Under the pieces are notes generated by a model. The model did no database searches. It was not told the origin of the DNA and was given only the letters and a program-made list of their open reading frames with translations. From contig JAFKGK010000002.1 of the NCBI GenBank assembly GCA_017307165.1, positions 540,817 through 604,816 on the forward strand: DNA of 64,000 nt. Direction: 5' to 3'. Positions 8,683 to 17,381 of the stretch are shown here, in pieces. A program made the translations under genes and the position numbers. The number at the start of each line of letters is the position of its first letter. Position 1 is the stretch's first letter. The DNA comes from Candidatus Melainabacteria bacterium. Its GTDB lineage: Bacteria; Cyanobacteriota; Vampirovibrionia; Obscuribacterales; Obscuribacteraceae.

Positions 8683-10515
8683 CTATGTACCGACTACTGC
8701 GTCCGATATTTTGCCTGCCAGTCTCAGCCGAGTCTGAGCCGTCAGCCCAAAGGCTTTGATGGCGAGCTTTTCGATCCGTCCCAACTCGGTATGGAGGACT
8801 CTCATCCGGTCGTAGGTTTGTATCGTTTCTTTTATATCTGCCCAGGCAAGATACGCCCTCGGGCCATATTGCAAGGACAGACCACGCTGTATATTTTTGC
8901 TATCCAGTCTTTGATCTAGCTCTTGCACTTTTATATGGCCCTTAGATACCGACAATGTACGCGGGAGCGTCTGTTTGAGCTTTTTGACCGATAGACCGCC
9001 AGGGTCCAAAAAGACACCGCGACACTCCAGTAGAGTCGAGAGCCTGCGGGCCATCACCAGTTGCCGACAAAAACGCAAGACTATGCCATGCAGCATGCCG
9101 ATGACCTGGGGGTCTGTGATTTCTGTTTCTTCTAATTCTTCTGTTTCGTCAGTTTCATCTATTTCTAAAGACTCCAGACTCAGTCTCACCGCTTCTCTCC
9201 ATGCGGCTTTCTCATTATTTATTTCTCGCCGCGTCACGCCCATATAAAAGGCTATGACTCTGCGTACATCTGCCACATTGGCTGCGCCCAGCAAATCTAT
9301 AAGCTCCTGGTGATATTGCACCAGGCAGCGATCCAGCTGCTCTTGCTCCACCATGTCCCACAAGATAAAAGTATCACCCGTGCCGGCAGCAGCGGCTTTA
9401 AGCAGATCGGTCACATATGACAGCGACTTGCCCGGCAGAGGGCCAATGGGAAATTGCTCGGATTGGAAGTCCATGGTTTGCGAAAAAGAAGCATCCACAA
9501 ACTCGATGGTACGATCGTACTGCTTGAGCGCCCGATTGTAAGGTGGCTGATGCTCGGCGATCAGCTCATGCTCCAATAAAGCAGCCTCTAGACTCGATGC
9601 CACCTCGATGGTCTGGATATCGTAAATCTGGCAGATCAGCTCCTTTGTCTTGGACGCCTTGCCCTTGCGACCTGTAAAATAGCTGTTGACACGGCTCTTG
9701 AGCGAGGTCGCCTTGCCTACGTAGAGTATGCCGCCCTGGGCACCCATCATCTTGTAGATACCGGGCACCATAGGCAGGGACAATCTCGTAAGCCTTTCGA
9801 CGGCGAGCAGATAATCGGTACTCTTGTCTTTGACGCCTTTGCTCGCCTGGCGCCTGGGCAGAGGTGTCGCCAGATATTGCCTGAGTCCAGCTACGTCTTT
9901 GATGCCGGCTGCCGACAGGTCATCCACGAGGCGGCACCATATATGATGCGTGACGGCGACATGCTCACGGGCGCGTTTCATCTCTGGCATGTTGAGGCCA
10001 AAATATCCACCGAGCGCGCGTATGGCCCTGGACGGCAGATCAGGATAGAGCCGCTTGGCGATCAGACAGGTACAAAAATAATCAAAGGCCGTATTGCAAT
10101 TGTCATCGTTTGCACCATTGCGATAAAACATGCGCTCGACAAAGACAGACTCAAACTGTGCATAGTGAGCTACAGCGTATCTCTTTGCACCAGGAGCCCC
10201 GAGTCCAGCCATTGCGCAATCGGCCTGGATCTCATCCCGCACGACGTCCTGAGCCAGGGCAGAGAGCATGTCCTCGTCGGTGATACCGGTGATCTTTTTG
10301 ATGCGCGGGTGCAAGATCTCGCCCTCAGGCAGGGCCACAAGCCTGGTCTGCACCTTTGCAGGGCTTAAGCCGGATTGGCGCGCTGACGCCAAAAGCCAGC
10401 CTATCTCCAGCAAATGCGAGCTGGCTGGACTGGCTCCTGTGGTCTGACAATCGACCAGCAAGACCGGCAGGTCTTGCAACAATATCGAGTCCATAGTCAT
10501 ATCATCGCTACTCAT
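8683..10515 (-). CDS. DnaQ-fold/GIY-YIG (UvrC N-terminal or Cho-like) DNA repair protein
   Basis: 610 residues from the ATG at 10515, which overlaps the helicase stop by 8 bases (ATGAGTAG). Starting there removes an implausible 35-residue Cys-rich extension. The N-terminal ~190 residues follow the DEDDh exonuclease fold, but motif I reads DCQTTG (22-27) where active enzymes have DxE, and motif II reads HYAQFE. Then comes a GIY-YIG nuclease domain (PGIYKMMG near 251, ILYVGKA near 262, then a conserved Arg helix and LLEHELI), as at the UvrC N-terminus. The ~300-residue rest is helical and unassigned. Exonuclease plus GIY-YIG fusions are known in bacteria (mycobacterial UvrC-like proteins). The pairing with the helicase suggests nucleotide-excision or crosslink repair. 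Confidence 0.82.
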   Translation of the reverse strand: MSSDDMTMDSILLQDLPVLLVDCQTTGASPASSHLLEIGWLLASARQSGLSPAKVQTRLVALPEGEILHPRIKKITGITDEDMLSALAQDVVRDEIQADCAMAGLGAPGAKRYAVAHYAQFESVFVERMFYRNGANDDNCNTAFDYFCTCLIAKRLYPDLPSRAIRALGGYFGLNMPEMKRAREHVAVTHHIWCRLVDDLSAAGIKDVAGLRQYLATPLPRRQASKGVKDKSTDYLLAVERLTRLSLPMVPGIYKMMGAQGGILYVGKATSLKSRVNSYFTGRKGKASKTKELICQIYDIQTIEVASSLEAALLEHELIAEHQPPYNRALKQYDRTIEFVDASFSQTMDFQSEQFPIGPLPGKSLSYVTDLLKAAAAGTGDTFILWDMVEQEQLDRCLVQYHQELIDLLGAANVADVRRVIAFYMGVTRREINNEKAAWREAVRLSLESLEIDETDETEELEETEITDPQVIGMLHGIVLRFCRQLVMARRLSTLLECRGVFLDPGGLSVKKLKQTLPRTLSVSKGHIKVQELDQRLDSKNIQRGLSLQYGPRAYLAWADIKETIQTYDRMRVLHTELGRIEKLAIKAFGLTAQTRLRLAGKISDAVVGT

Positions 10516-12982
10516 CGAGCAAGCCATGCCCCCGCCAAAAGTCGGTGATATCACTGATAATAGAGCGTGACACCAGCTCCTGCACACTGCTCTGATACCA
10601 GTCACCAGGCATGGCGGCACTATAGGTCGGCTCGAGAAACCTCCTGTCCATCAAGACGATCACACCCTTGTCCTCAGCCGAGCGGATTACCCGTCCTGCT
10701 GCCTGCACCACTTTGGACATGGCCGGATAGACATAGGCATAGTCAAAGCCAGAGCCATAGCGCTTGTCATAGTAGGCTCGCATCTGCTCTCGTTCAAAGT
10801 TAAAATTGGGCAGACCAGGCCCGATGACTATCGAGCCGATGGACATATGCCCGCGATAATCGATGCCTTCGCTAAAGACTCCGCCTTGCACAGCAAACAA
10901 CACTAGAGGATGAGTGTTTTGCTCCAGCCGATCGAGGACCTCTTGAGCAATCTTGGCAGTGGTCTCCGGCTCCTGTCTGATCACTTCGACGCCAGGCACC
11001 ATCTTGGCCTTGACGAGTGGCAAGACCTCTTTTAAAAACACAAAGCTCGGAAAGAACACCAGATAATTGCCTGGCTTTACCGCTATGATGCGGCAAATGG
11101 CCTCGGCAATCTTGCCATAATTGGCAGCACGATCGGCATACTTGGTGGAGACCTGTGGTATCACCAGGAGCTTGCGATTGGCAGCCGGATAGGGGCTCTT
11201 GTACTCCTTTACTATCAATGTCTCCGGGTCGAAGCCATTGAGCTGGCTGAAATAATCAAAGGGTTTGACCGTAGCCGAGAATGCCACCACATTGGCAAAC
11301 TCTTTGTGGATCAATTTGAGCTTGCTGGAAGCATCGCAGCACACTACTTTTAGAGCCTCATCCACTGTACCGTCCTGCTTTTTGTCGCGGGTATAGAGAT
11401 GGATAAACTCATCCCCCTCAAAGCTCACGGCCTCTATAAAATCATTAAAATAGTTGGCCAGGCTCAAGAGAGGGTCAGCACCACGCGCCGAGGCCTGACC
11501 ATCGAGTGCCTGAGCCTGAGCGAGGCGGCGTGCCATCAGATCGGCCAGGCCTGTAGCGATCTCGTCAAACATCTCCTTGCCCAGATTGACCTTGGCTTCT
11601 TTGAAGCCCACCATCCGGCCGATATCTGAGATCCTGAATGTAAGCTTGGAGATCAGTGCACGTGCCTCGATGGCCTCTGATGTAGCCGACAGTGCCAGCT
11701 GCCTGGCAATATCGGTGAGATCGGCTGCGGACATGCGCTTGCCGTAATAATCCTGAGCGCGCTGCGGCAGGTTGTGCGCCTCGTCCACCACTAGATTGGG
11801 CATCTCATGCCATTTGCTCAAACTGTAGGTGAAACGGCCAAGGGTATTGCGCGGCGAAAAAACGTAATTGTAGTCGCCGATCACGACATCGGCATGCGCC
11901 ACTGCATCCAGTGACAACTCGAAAGGACAGACACAGTGCTCTTGGCCGTACTCGCGTACGACATCACTCGTCAGCACAGGATCGGCATCGTAGACTCGCT
12001 CGGCGAGCTTGCCCTCATCCATCTTTTTGTAATAGTCACGCGCAAATTCGCAATACTCCGGATTGCATATCACTTCTTCTTTTAGACACATCTTGGCCTT
12101 AGCGCTGAGGGTCAGAGCCTTGATCGATGCGTTTTTATTGAGGTGACGCACGGCCTCCGAGGCCAATAGATGCTGAGAGTTTTTGGGAGTGACATAGATC
12201 AATCTCTCGCCACGACTGAGAGCGTTGCGCAAACTCGGTAACATGACTCCCATCGTCTTGCCCAGGCCTGTCGGCGCCTGTACGAGCACCTGTGCCTTTT
12301 GCTGCATGGCCTCGGTCAAATCGTCGATCAGCTCTTTTTGGCCGGGGCGACTCTCAGCAAACGGAAAGACCACGTCATCCGCCATCTCTTGCCGCCTGGC
12401 ACGGTGGGCTAGCTCGGCTGCGACCTCCTCCTCCAACGCCACCATCCGTAATGCCAGCCAGGCCTCGTACTCGGCGACATCGAGCGGTACCTCGATCTCC
12501 TCATGCTTTTTGCCACCGGCTGTTGGCACGATAAATCTCGCACGCGGCACTACGCCGCGATCCAGATAGACCATGTAAGCATAGGTCAAAAGCTGCAAAA
12601 CATAAGGATGCTGGCGGTCCTGCTTGAGCTGCTCGATGAGCTTGGCCGGGTTGTTGCCGGTCTTGATCTCCTCGATGGTCGGCGTCATGCCATCCAAAAA
12701 CAAATCGAGCCGCCCAGACACATTAAAGGTAAACCTCGTCCCCTCAAACTTGTGTCCGATCTTGTACTCGCTTTGATAGGCAGAATTGGCTGACTTTTTG
12801 GCCTTTTGGATACGCGCATGCACCTCGCGTCCATCCTTGGCCGAGGCCAGAGGCCCACCATATAGCTGAGCAAAGCCAGAGCTAGACTCGATATGTCCCT
12901 TGATCGGACATGGCAAGCCAAAGTCGCGCACGGGCAGCGCTATGGTCTGTTTTTTGCTGGTGACAGCCTGCGTCGTGGTCAT
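10508..12982 (-). CDS. PD-(D/E)XK nuclease fused to XPD/DinG-family iron-sulfur helicase
   Basis: 824 residues. The N-terminal ~200 residues carry a RecB/Cas4-type PD-(D/E)XK site: GRLDLFLDG (Asp93), IEEIKTG (Glu104/105, Lys107) and the following HPYVLQLLTYAYM helix with its conserved Gln. The helicase part has Walker A APTGLGKT (236-243), DEAH (400-403) and motif VI AAGRVIRS. Cysteines 299, 306, 311 and 350/352 between motifs Ia and II fit the XPD/DinG 4Fe-4S site. Family knowledge: a 5'-3' helicase on forked or damaged DNA. The downstream DnaQ/GIY-YIG gene overlaps it by 8 bases, so the two are probably co-translated. It is a superfamily 2 helicase with a nuclease attached, unlike canonical E. 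coli DinG. Confidence 0.88.
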   Translation of the reverse strand: MTTTQAVTSKKQTIALPVRDFGLPCPIKGHIESSSGFAQLYGGPLASAKDGREVHARIQKAKKSANSAYQSEYKIGHKFEGTRFTFNVSGRLDLFLDGMTPTIEEIKTGNNPAKLIEQLKQDRQHPYVLQLLTYAYMVYLDRGVVPRARFIVPTAGGKKHEEIEVPLDVAEYEAWLALRMVALEEEVAAELAHRARRQEMADDVVFPFAESRPGQKELIDDLTEAMQQKAQVLVQAPTGLGKTMGVMLPSLRNALSRGERLIYVTPKNSQHLLASEAVRHLNKNASIKALTLSAKAKMCLKEEVICNPEYCEFARDYYKKMDEGKLAERVYDADPVLTSDVVREYGQEHCVCPFELSLDAVAHADVVIGDYNYVFSPRNTLGRFTYSLSKWHEMPNLVVDEAHNLPQRAQDYYGKRMSAADLTDIARQLALSATSEAIEARALISKLTFRISDIGRMVGFKEAKVNLGKEMFDEIATGLADLMARRLAQAQALDGQASARGADPLLSLANYFNDFIEAVSFEGDEFIHLYTRDKKQDGTVDEALKVVCCDASSKLKLIHKEFANVVAFSATVKPFDYFSQLNGFDPETLIVKEYKSPYPAANRKLLVIPQVSTKYADRAANYGKIAEAICRIIAVKPGNYLVFFPSFVFLKEVLPLVKAKMVPGVEVIRQEPETTAKIAQEVLDRLEQNTHPLVLFAVQGGVFSEGIDYRGHMSIGSIVIGPGLPNFNFEREQMRAYYDKRYGSGFDYAYVYPAMSKVVQAAGRVIRSAEDKGVIVLMDRRFLEPTYSAAMPGDWYQSSVQELVSRSIISDITDFWRGHGLLDE

Positions 12983-13115
12983 CTAGATCAATCTGAGAGA
13001 ATCTAATTGTTTATCTAAACAAATGTAATCTAGCACGAATCAAGCTAAACCGACATATATTTGTATGGTGTCGATCTCATACAATCGCTGTTAAATACGA
13101 TCAATTTTTATAAAA

Positions 13116-13448
13116 TCAGCGTCTGGTGAGGTCTTCGGGAGATTTGATCTCATGATTACAGTGCTTGCACCGAGGAAAATCCCCATCCCAGGTTTTGGGC
13201 ATGACATGCCCATTGATCGCACAGGGATTGTGATGCCCCCCTGGCACGAAACCCATAAAATAAGCACCGATGTCTGCTAAACCAGCTTGCAGCTTTTTGA
13301 TCAAGGCTACGTCCGGTCTTGCTTCTTTGGTTTGTACGGCCTTCATCGCTTTGAGCTCTGTATGGGTCATGCGCCCAGTGCGTGGAGCCCCGCTGCCGCC
13401 GGGTCTGGATCCGGTATTGCTGCCTGCATTGCTACCCGAGTCCTCCAT
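13116..13448 (-). CDS. Small zinc-ribbon-like protein
   Basis: 110 residues from the ATG at 13448, preceded by AGAGGAG at 9 bases. A longer in-frame version from 13577 would run across the dnaK start and promoter and is unlikely. After a Gly/Ser-rich disordered stretch and a helix (ALIKKLQAGLADIG) comes a possible metal site: HHNPCAINGH and a Cys-x-x-Cys knuckle (PRCKHCNHEI). The second knuckle is good; the Cys/His pair upstream could complete a zinc ribbon. It is divergent from dnaK across a ~130 bp intergenic region. The function is unknown; the zinc site is inferred. Confidence 0.6.
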   Translation of the reverse strand: MEDSGSNAGSNTGSRPGGSGAPRTGRMTHTELKAMKAVQTKEARPDVALIKKLQAGLADIGAYFMGFVPGGHHNPCAINGHVMPKTWDGDFPRCKHCNHEIKSPEDLTRR

Positions 13449-13576
13449 AATTTGCCACTCCTCTTGCCAACCCTGCCTATCATATATTTTTCTTTGCGCA
13501 ATTTCTACACTTTTTAATTGTGCAGCTCTCCCACTGTAAAATTTATAGGTCTGATTATCAAAAAGGAAATTTTGCA

Positions 13577-15535
13577 ATGGGAAAAACAGTCGGCATCGAC
13601 CTGGGCACTACAAACTCGGTAGTAGCAGTGATGGAGGGCGGCAGGCCCACAGTCATCAGCAATACCGAAGGCGGTAGGACGACCCCGTCGGTCGTGGCCT
13701 TCAACAAGACCGGAGAGAGACTGGTCGGCCTATTGGCAAGACGTCAGGCCGTGGTCAACCCTCTCAACACCATCTACTCTATCAAGCGCTTTATCGGCAG
13801 ACGCTTTAGCGAAGTCAAAGACGAGCTCAAAATCGTCTCCTACAAAGTAAAAGAGTCGCCGGACGGTGGCTGCCGCGTCCAGATCGGCGATAAGGACTAT
13901 GCCCCCGAAGAAGTCTCGGCCATGATCCTCCGCAAGCTTAAAGAAGACGCCGAAAAATATCTTGGCGAAAAGGTCACTACTGCCGTTATCACAGTACCCG
14001 CCTACTTTAACGACTCGCAGAGACAATCGACCAAAAACGCCGGCACCATCGCCGGTCTAGATGTACTCCGCATCATCAACGAGCCCACTGCAGCAGCACT
14101 GGCTTACGGCATCGAAAAAAAGGGCGATGAGACCATCCTTGTATTTGACCTGGGCGGTGGCACCTTTGACGTCTCGGTACTAGAGGTCTCCGATGGCCTC
14201 ATCGAGGTCAAGGGCACTTCTGGCGACACCCACCTTGGCGGCGATGACTTTGATCACTGCATCGTCGAGTGGATGGCCAGAGAGTTTGAGTCAACAGAAG
14301 GCATCGACCTCAAAAAAGACCCGCAAGCCCTCCAGCGCCTCACTGAAGCAGCCGAAAAGGCCAAGATCGAGCTTTCATCAGTGACCGAGACCAATATCTC
14401 GCTGCCCTTCATCACCGCTAATGAGTCCGGCCCCAAGCATCTCGACATCAAGATCACCCGTGCCAAGTTTAACGAGCTCAGCCGCGACCTCGTAGAGCGT
14501 TGCCGCAAGCCAATCCAAGAAGCCCTCGACGGTGCCAAGTTGACCTACGAGCAGATCGACGAGATCGTCCTGGTAGGTGGCTCCACTCGCATACCCGCGG
14601 TCAAGGACCTGGTCAAATCGCTCACCGGCGGCAAGGAGCCCAATCAGAGCGTCAATCCCGACGAGGTCGTCGCTATCGGCGCCGCCTTGCAGGCAGGCGT
14701 ACTCGCTGGCGAAGTCACCGACCTGGTGCTCCTGGACGTCACCCCACTATCGCTTGGTATCGATACCATGGGCGGTGTATTTGCCAAGCTAGTCGAAAAA
14801 AACACCACCATCCCCTGCCACAAGACACAGATGTGCTCCACGGCCGAGGACAATCAGACCTCGGTGGACATCAATATCTTTCAAGGCGAGCGCGCCATGG
14901 CCCGGGACAACAAAAAGCTAGGCAACTTTAGGCTTGACGGCATCGCGCCTGCTCCCCGAGGCGTACCGCGTATCGAAGTCTCCTTTGACATCGACGCAAA
15001 CGGCATCCTCAAGGTCTCGGCCAAGGATCTCAACTCCGGCAAGGAGCAAAAGATCACCATCACCGCATCGACCAACCTCAACAAAGAGGATATCGATCGC
15101 ATGGTACAAGAAGCCGAGCAAAACAGCGAGGCTGACAAAAAGGCCAAGGCCATGGCCGATCTCCGCAACGAGGTGGACGGTCTTGTCTATCTGGTCGAGC
15201 GCCAGATCCAGGAGCACGGTGGTGCAATCGGCCAGGAGACCAAGGACCAGGCCCAGAGCCTCATCGCCAAGCTCAAGGAGCAAGTTGGCGACAATGCCGA
15301 AGAGTCGACCGTGCGCTCAACCATGGACGAATTGCGCAAAGTGATCGTGACCATGGACACCGAGAGCAATGCATTTAAAGATGCAGAGCACAAAGCAAAA
15401 GAAGCAGAAAAGGCTGCGGCTGATGCGGCGGCGGCAGAAAATAATGCAGAAAATGCAGAGACGGCCGCCGAAGCAGAGACAGAGCATACTGAGTCAGGAG
15501 AGTCGGAAAAATCCGACGATGCTAAGACCGAGTAG
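13577..15535 (+). CDS. dnaK: DnaK chaperone (Hsp70)
   Basis: 652 residues from the ATG at 13577, which has an AAAAAGGA ribosome-binding site 10 bases upstream; the longer frame from 13520 is ignored. The nucleotide-binding domain shows [17 protein letters not shown], the PAYFND phosphate segment, [15 protein letters not shown] and [13 protein letters not shown]. The linker [14 protein letters not shown] leads to the substrate-binding domain. The C-terminal tail is rich in Ala, Glu and Asn instead of the usual PGAGFD tail. No CIRCE repeat is seen upstream, and grpE and dnaJ are not neighbours, so this may be one of several DnaK paralogues. ATP-driven folding of client proteins in the cytoplasm is the family role. 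Confidence 0.97.
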   Translation: MGKTVGIDLGTTNSVVAVMEGGRPTVISNTEGGRTTPSVVAFNKTGERLVGLLARRQAVVNPLNTIYSIKRFIGRRFSEVKDELKIVSYKVKESPDGGCRVQIGDKDYAPEEVSAMILRKLKEDAEKYLGEKVTTAVITVPAYFNDSQRQSTKNAGTIAGLDVLRIINEPTAAALAYGIEKKGDETILVFDLGGGTFDVSVLEVSDGLIEVKGTSGDTHLGGDDFDHCIVEWMAREFESTEGIDLKKDPQALQRLTEAAEKAKIELSSVTETNISLPFITANESGPKHLDIKITRAKFNELSRDLVERCRKPIQEALDGAKLTYEQIDEIVLVGGSTRIPAVKDLVKSLTGGKEPNQSVNPDEVVAIGAALQAGVLAGEVTDLVLLDVTPLSLGIDTMGGVFAKLVEKNTTIPCHKTQMCSTAEDNQTSVDINIFQGERAMARDNKKLGNFRLDGIAPAPRGVPRIEVSFDIDANGILKVSAKDLNSGKEQKITITASTNLNKEDIDRMVQEAEQNSEADKKAKAMADLRNEVDGLVYLVERQIQEHGGAIGQETKDQAQSLIAKLKEQVGDNAEESTVRSTMDELRKVIVTMDTESNAFKDAEHKAKEAEKAAADAAAAENNAENAETAAEAETEHTESGESEKSDDAKTE

Positions 15536-15587
15536 ATCTTCCTCCTAAAATTGCGGGGGGCTCGGGTATCCTTTGAGTGTCAAAATA

Positions 15588-17369
15588 ATGGATTTGTATA
15601 TGAAAAAGCACGCACGAGTCTCCCGCAGTCTGGCCATCTTGATGGCCGGGCAGTGCCTCAACGGTCTCTATCTGGCAGCACCACCGATCAACGCTGCCGC
15701 CTCGGCCACTGAGGCTGCCTCAGCACGTATCAGCGACACCCTCAAGAGGGCTACAGCTCCGGCAGCGGCAAACACCAGCGCCAAGCCGACCGGCAGTGCT
15801 TCGACTGCCCAATCTCCCTTTCAACAAGAAAAAATCCCCTGCATCCGCTGGGTCGACGAGACCGTCACTCCTACGGCGGTGCTCTTTTGTATCCACGGCC
15901 TCGGCCTGCATAAAGGCACCTACGAAGACTTTGGCCGCACCATGGCCAAGCGCGGCCTCATCACCTATGCCATCGACGTGCGTGGCTTTGGCGAATGGCT
16001 GGGCAAGGGCAAGCGAGAAACACTGGACTTTGACAGCACATTGTCAGACATCAAGCGCGCTCTGACCGAGATCCGCAAACTACACCCAGGCCTGCCGGTC
16101 ATCGTAGTCGGCGAGTCGATGGGCGGTGCTATCGGTATCCATACCGTGGCGCTTTTTCCCGATCTGACCGATGGCCTGGTGTCTTCTGTGCCCTCGGGAG
16201 ATCGTTTCGGTTCGGTGGACAGTGGTCTCAAAGTAGGTATACACGCCATCTTTGGCGGTCTGGATAAAAAGATCAATGTCGGCGACATGGTCATCGCCAA
16301 GGCTACAAAAAAAGACGATCTACGCGATCGCTGGTCTAGCGACTCTCTAGCACGCAAAGATTTTTCGCCTGCAGAGCTGATAGCATTTCAAAACTTTATG
16401 AATAAGAACTTTGACATGGCAGGCATGATCAAAGACAAGCCAGTCCTTATCATTGCAGGCACCGATGACAAATTGGTGCGTCCTGCCGCAAACAACAAGC
16501 TCTTTGACAGTCTTTCGACTCCCAACAAGATTTGCGTCTTTTCGCCTGCCGCAGAGCATTTGATCTTTGAAGAAAACCAATTTAAGCCGCAAGACATAGA
16601 GTTTGTCACTAAGTGGCTCAATAAAAACGTCATCGCCAAGGGTGCCGAGACAGAGTCCGACAACGAAAAAATAGTCAAAAGCGATACCAGCGAGACAAAA
16701 ACCGAGGATCCCGTCGCTCTGGCTCCTGCCGTCAAGGTCAAGCCCGATGCCGCCCAACTGCAAAAAAACGCAGCCCGCGAAACCGAGACTATCAAAGTCG
16801 GCTCAGACTCGCAGGCTGTATCCTACTGGATCGAGCTATTACGCGATGGCAAGATCTACCGTTGCAACAACAAGATCGCCTTTAAATCAGGTGATGCCAT
16901 TAGATTTCACGTCATTCCCCAGGTGGATGGCTATGGCTACATCATGCTAAAACAAGGCTCTAGCGGCAAAAAAGCCATTCTTTTCCCGCCACCCAATAGC
17001 AAGATCAACAATTTTCTCAACGCAAACACTGACTATCCACTGCCCTACGACAACTGGCTCTCGTTTGATGCCACCCCTGGTGTCGAAAAAGTCTCCCTCG
17101 TCTTTTCACGCGTCAAGCTAGCTGCCTCGCAATTGACGCCACCCGAGAGCATGACGGCATATGTATCCAACGACCGCTCAGGCGCCAAGGATCTTGTGCC
17201 TACACGCATGCAGCTCTCCTGGGATGATCCGACCCCCGTCATCCTGCCGGGCGACGTTCCTGGAGGCAATGCGCAGGTCGCGCAGACCAGCACCGGCTCT
17301 CTTGTCAAAGTGTCCTTCAACGATCCGGGCGGCATGGTCGCCATCGACGTGGCCCTCGCACACCAATAG
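15588..17369 (+). CDS. Exported alpha/beta hydrolase (monoacylglycerol-lipase type) with DUF4384-like C-terminal domain
   Basis: 593 residues from the ATG at 15588 (GAGTG 8 bases upstream); the ATG at 15600 (MKKHARV...) is equally possible, and both give a signal peptide ending near INAAASA. The hydrolase domain shows the nucleophile elbow GESMG (Ser177), an acid in GTDD (293-294) and the His of AAEHLI (324), a complete triad. A charged linker follows, then a beta domain (SGDAIRFHVIPQVDGYGYIML, ILFPP, LPYDNWLSF, PGVEKVSLVFSR) that matches the DUF4384 pattern often found with caspase-like proteases. The caspase-fold gene starts 12 bp downstream, so the two form an operon. Likely substrates are lipid esters; not shown. 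Confidence 0.85.
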   Translation: MDLYMKKHARVSRSLAILMAGQCLNGLYLAAPPINAAASATEAASARISDTLKRATAPAAANTSAKPTGSASTAQSPFQQEKIPCIRWVDETVTPTAVLFCIHGLGLHKGTYEDFGRTMAKRGLITYAIDVRGFGEWLGKGKRETLDFDSTLSDIKRALTEIRKLHPGLPVIVVGESMGGAIGIHTVALFPDLTDGLVSSVPSGDRFGSVDSGLKVGIHAIFGGLDKKINVGDMVIAKATKKDDLRDRWSSDSLARKDFSPAELIAFQNFMNKNFDMAGMIKDKPVLIIAGTDDKLVRPAANNKLFDSLSTPNKICVFSPAAEHLIFEENQFKPQDIEFVTKWLNKNVIAKGAETESDNEKIVKSDTSETKTEDPVALAPAVKVKPDAAQLQKNAARETETIKVGSDSQAVSYWIELLRDGKIYRCNNKIAFKSGDAIRFHVIPQVDGYGYIMLKQGSSGKKAILFPPPNSKINNFLNANTDYPLPYDNWLSFDATPGVEKVSLVFSRVKLAASQLTPPESMTAYVSNDRSGAKDLVPTRMQLSWDDPTPVILPGDVPGGNAQVAQTSTGSLVKVSFNDPGGMVAIDVALAHQ

Positions 17370-17381
17370 AGTGAGATAAAA

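Noticed and set aside
13449..13576. CIRCE heat-shock operator upstream of dnaK
   Set aside because: I looked for TTAGCACTC and its inverted partner and did not find them in the intergenic region.
13449..13577. N-terminal extension of the zinc-ribbon ORF (start at 13577)
   Set aside because: It would run through the dnaK start and promoter region on the other strand. The Met at 13448 has a better ribosome-binding site (AGAGGAG).
14500..15344. Long frames inside dnaK in other phases
   Set aside because: They are shadow frames of dnaK with Arg/Ser/Pro-rich composition and no ribosome-binding site.
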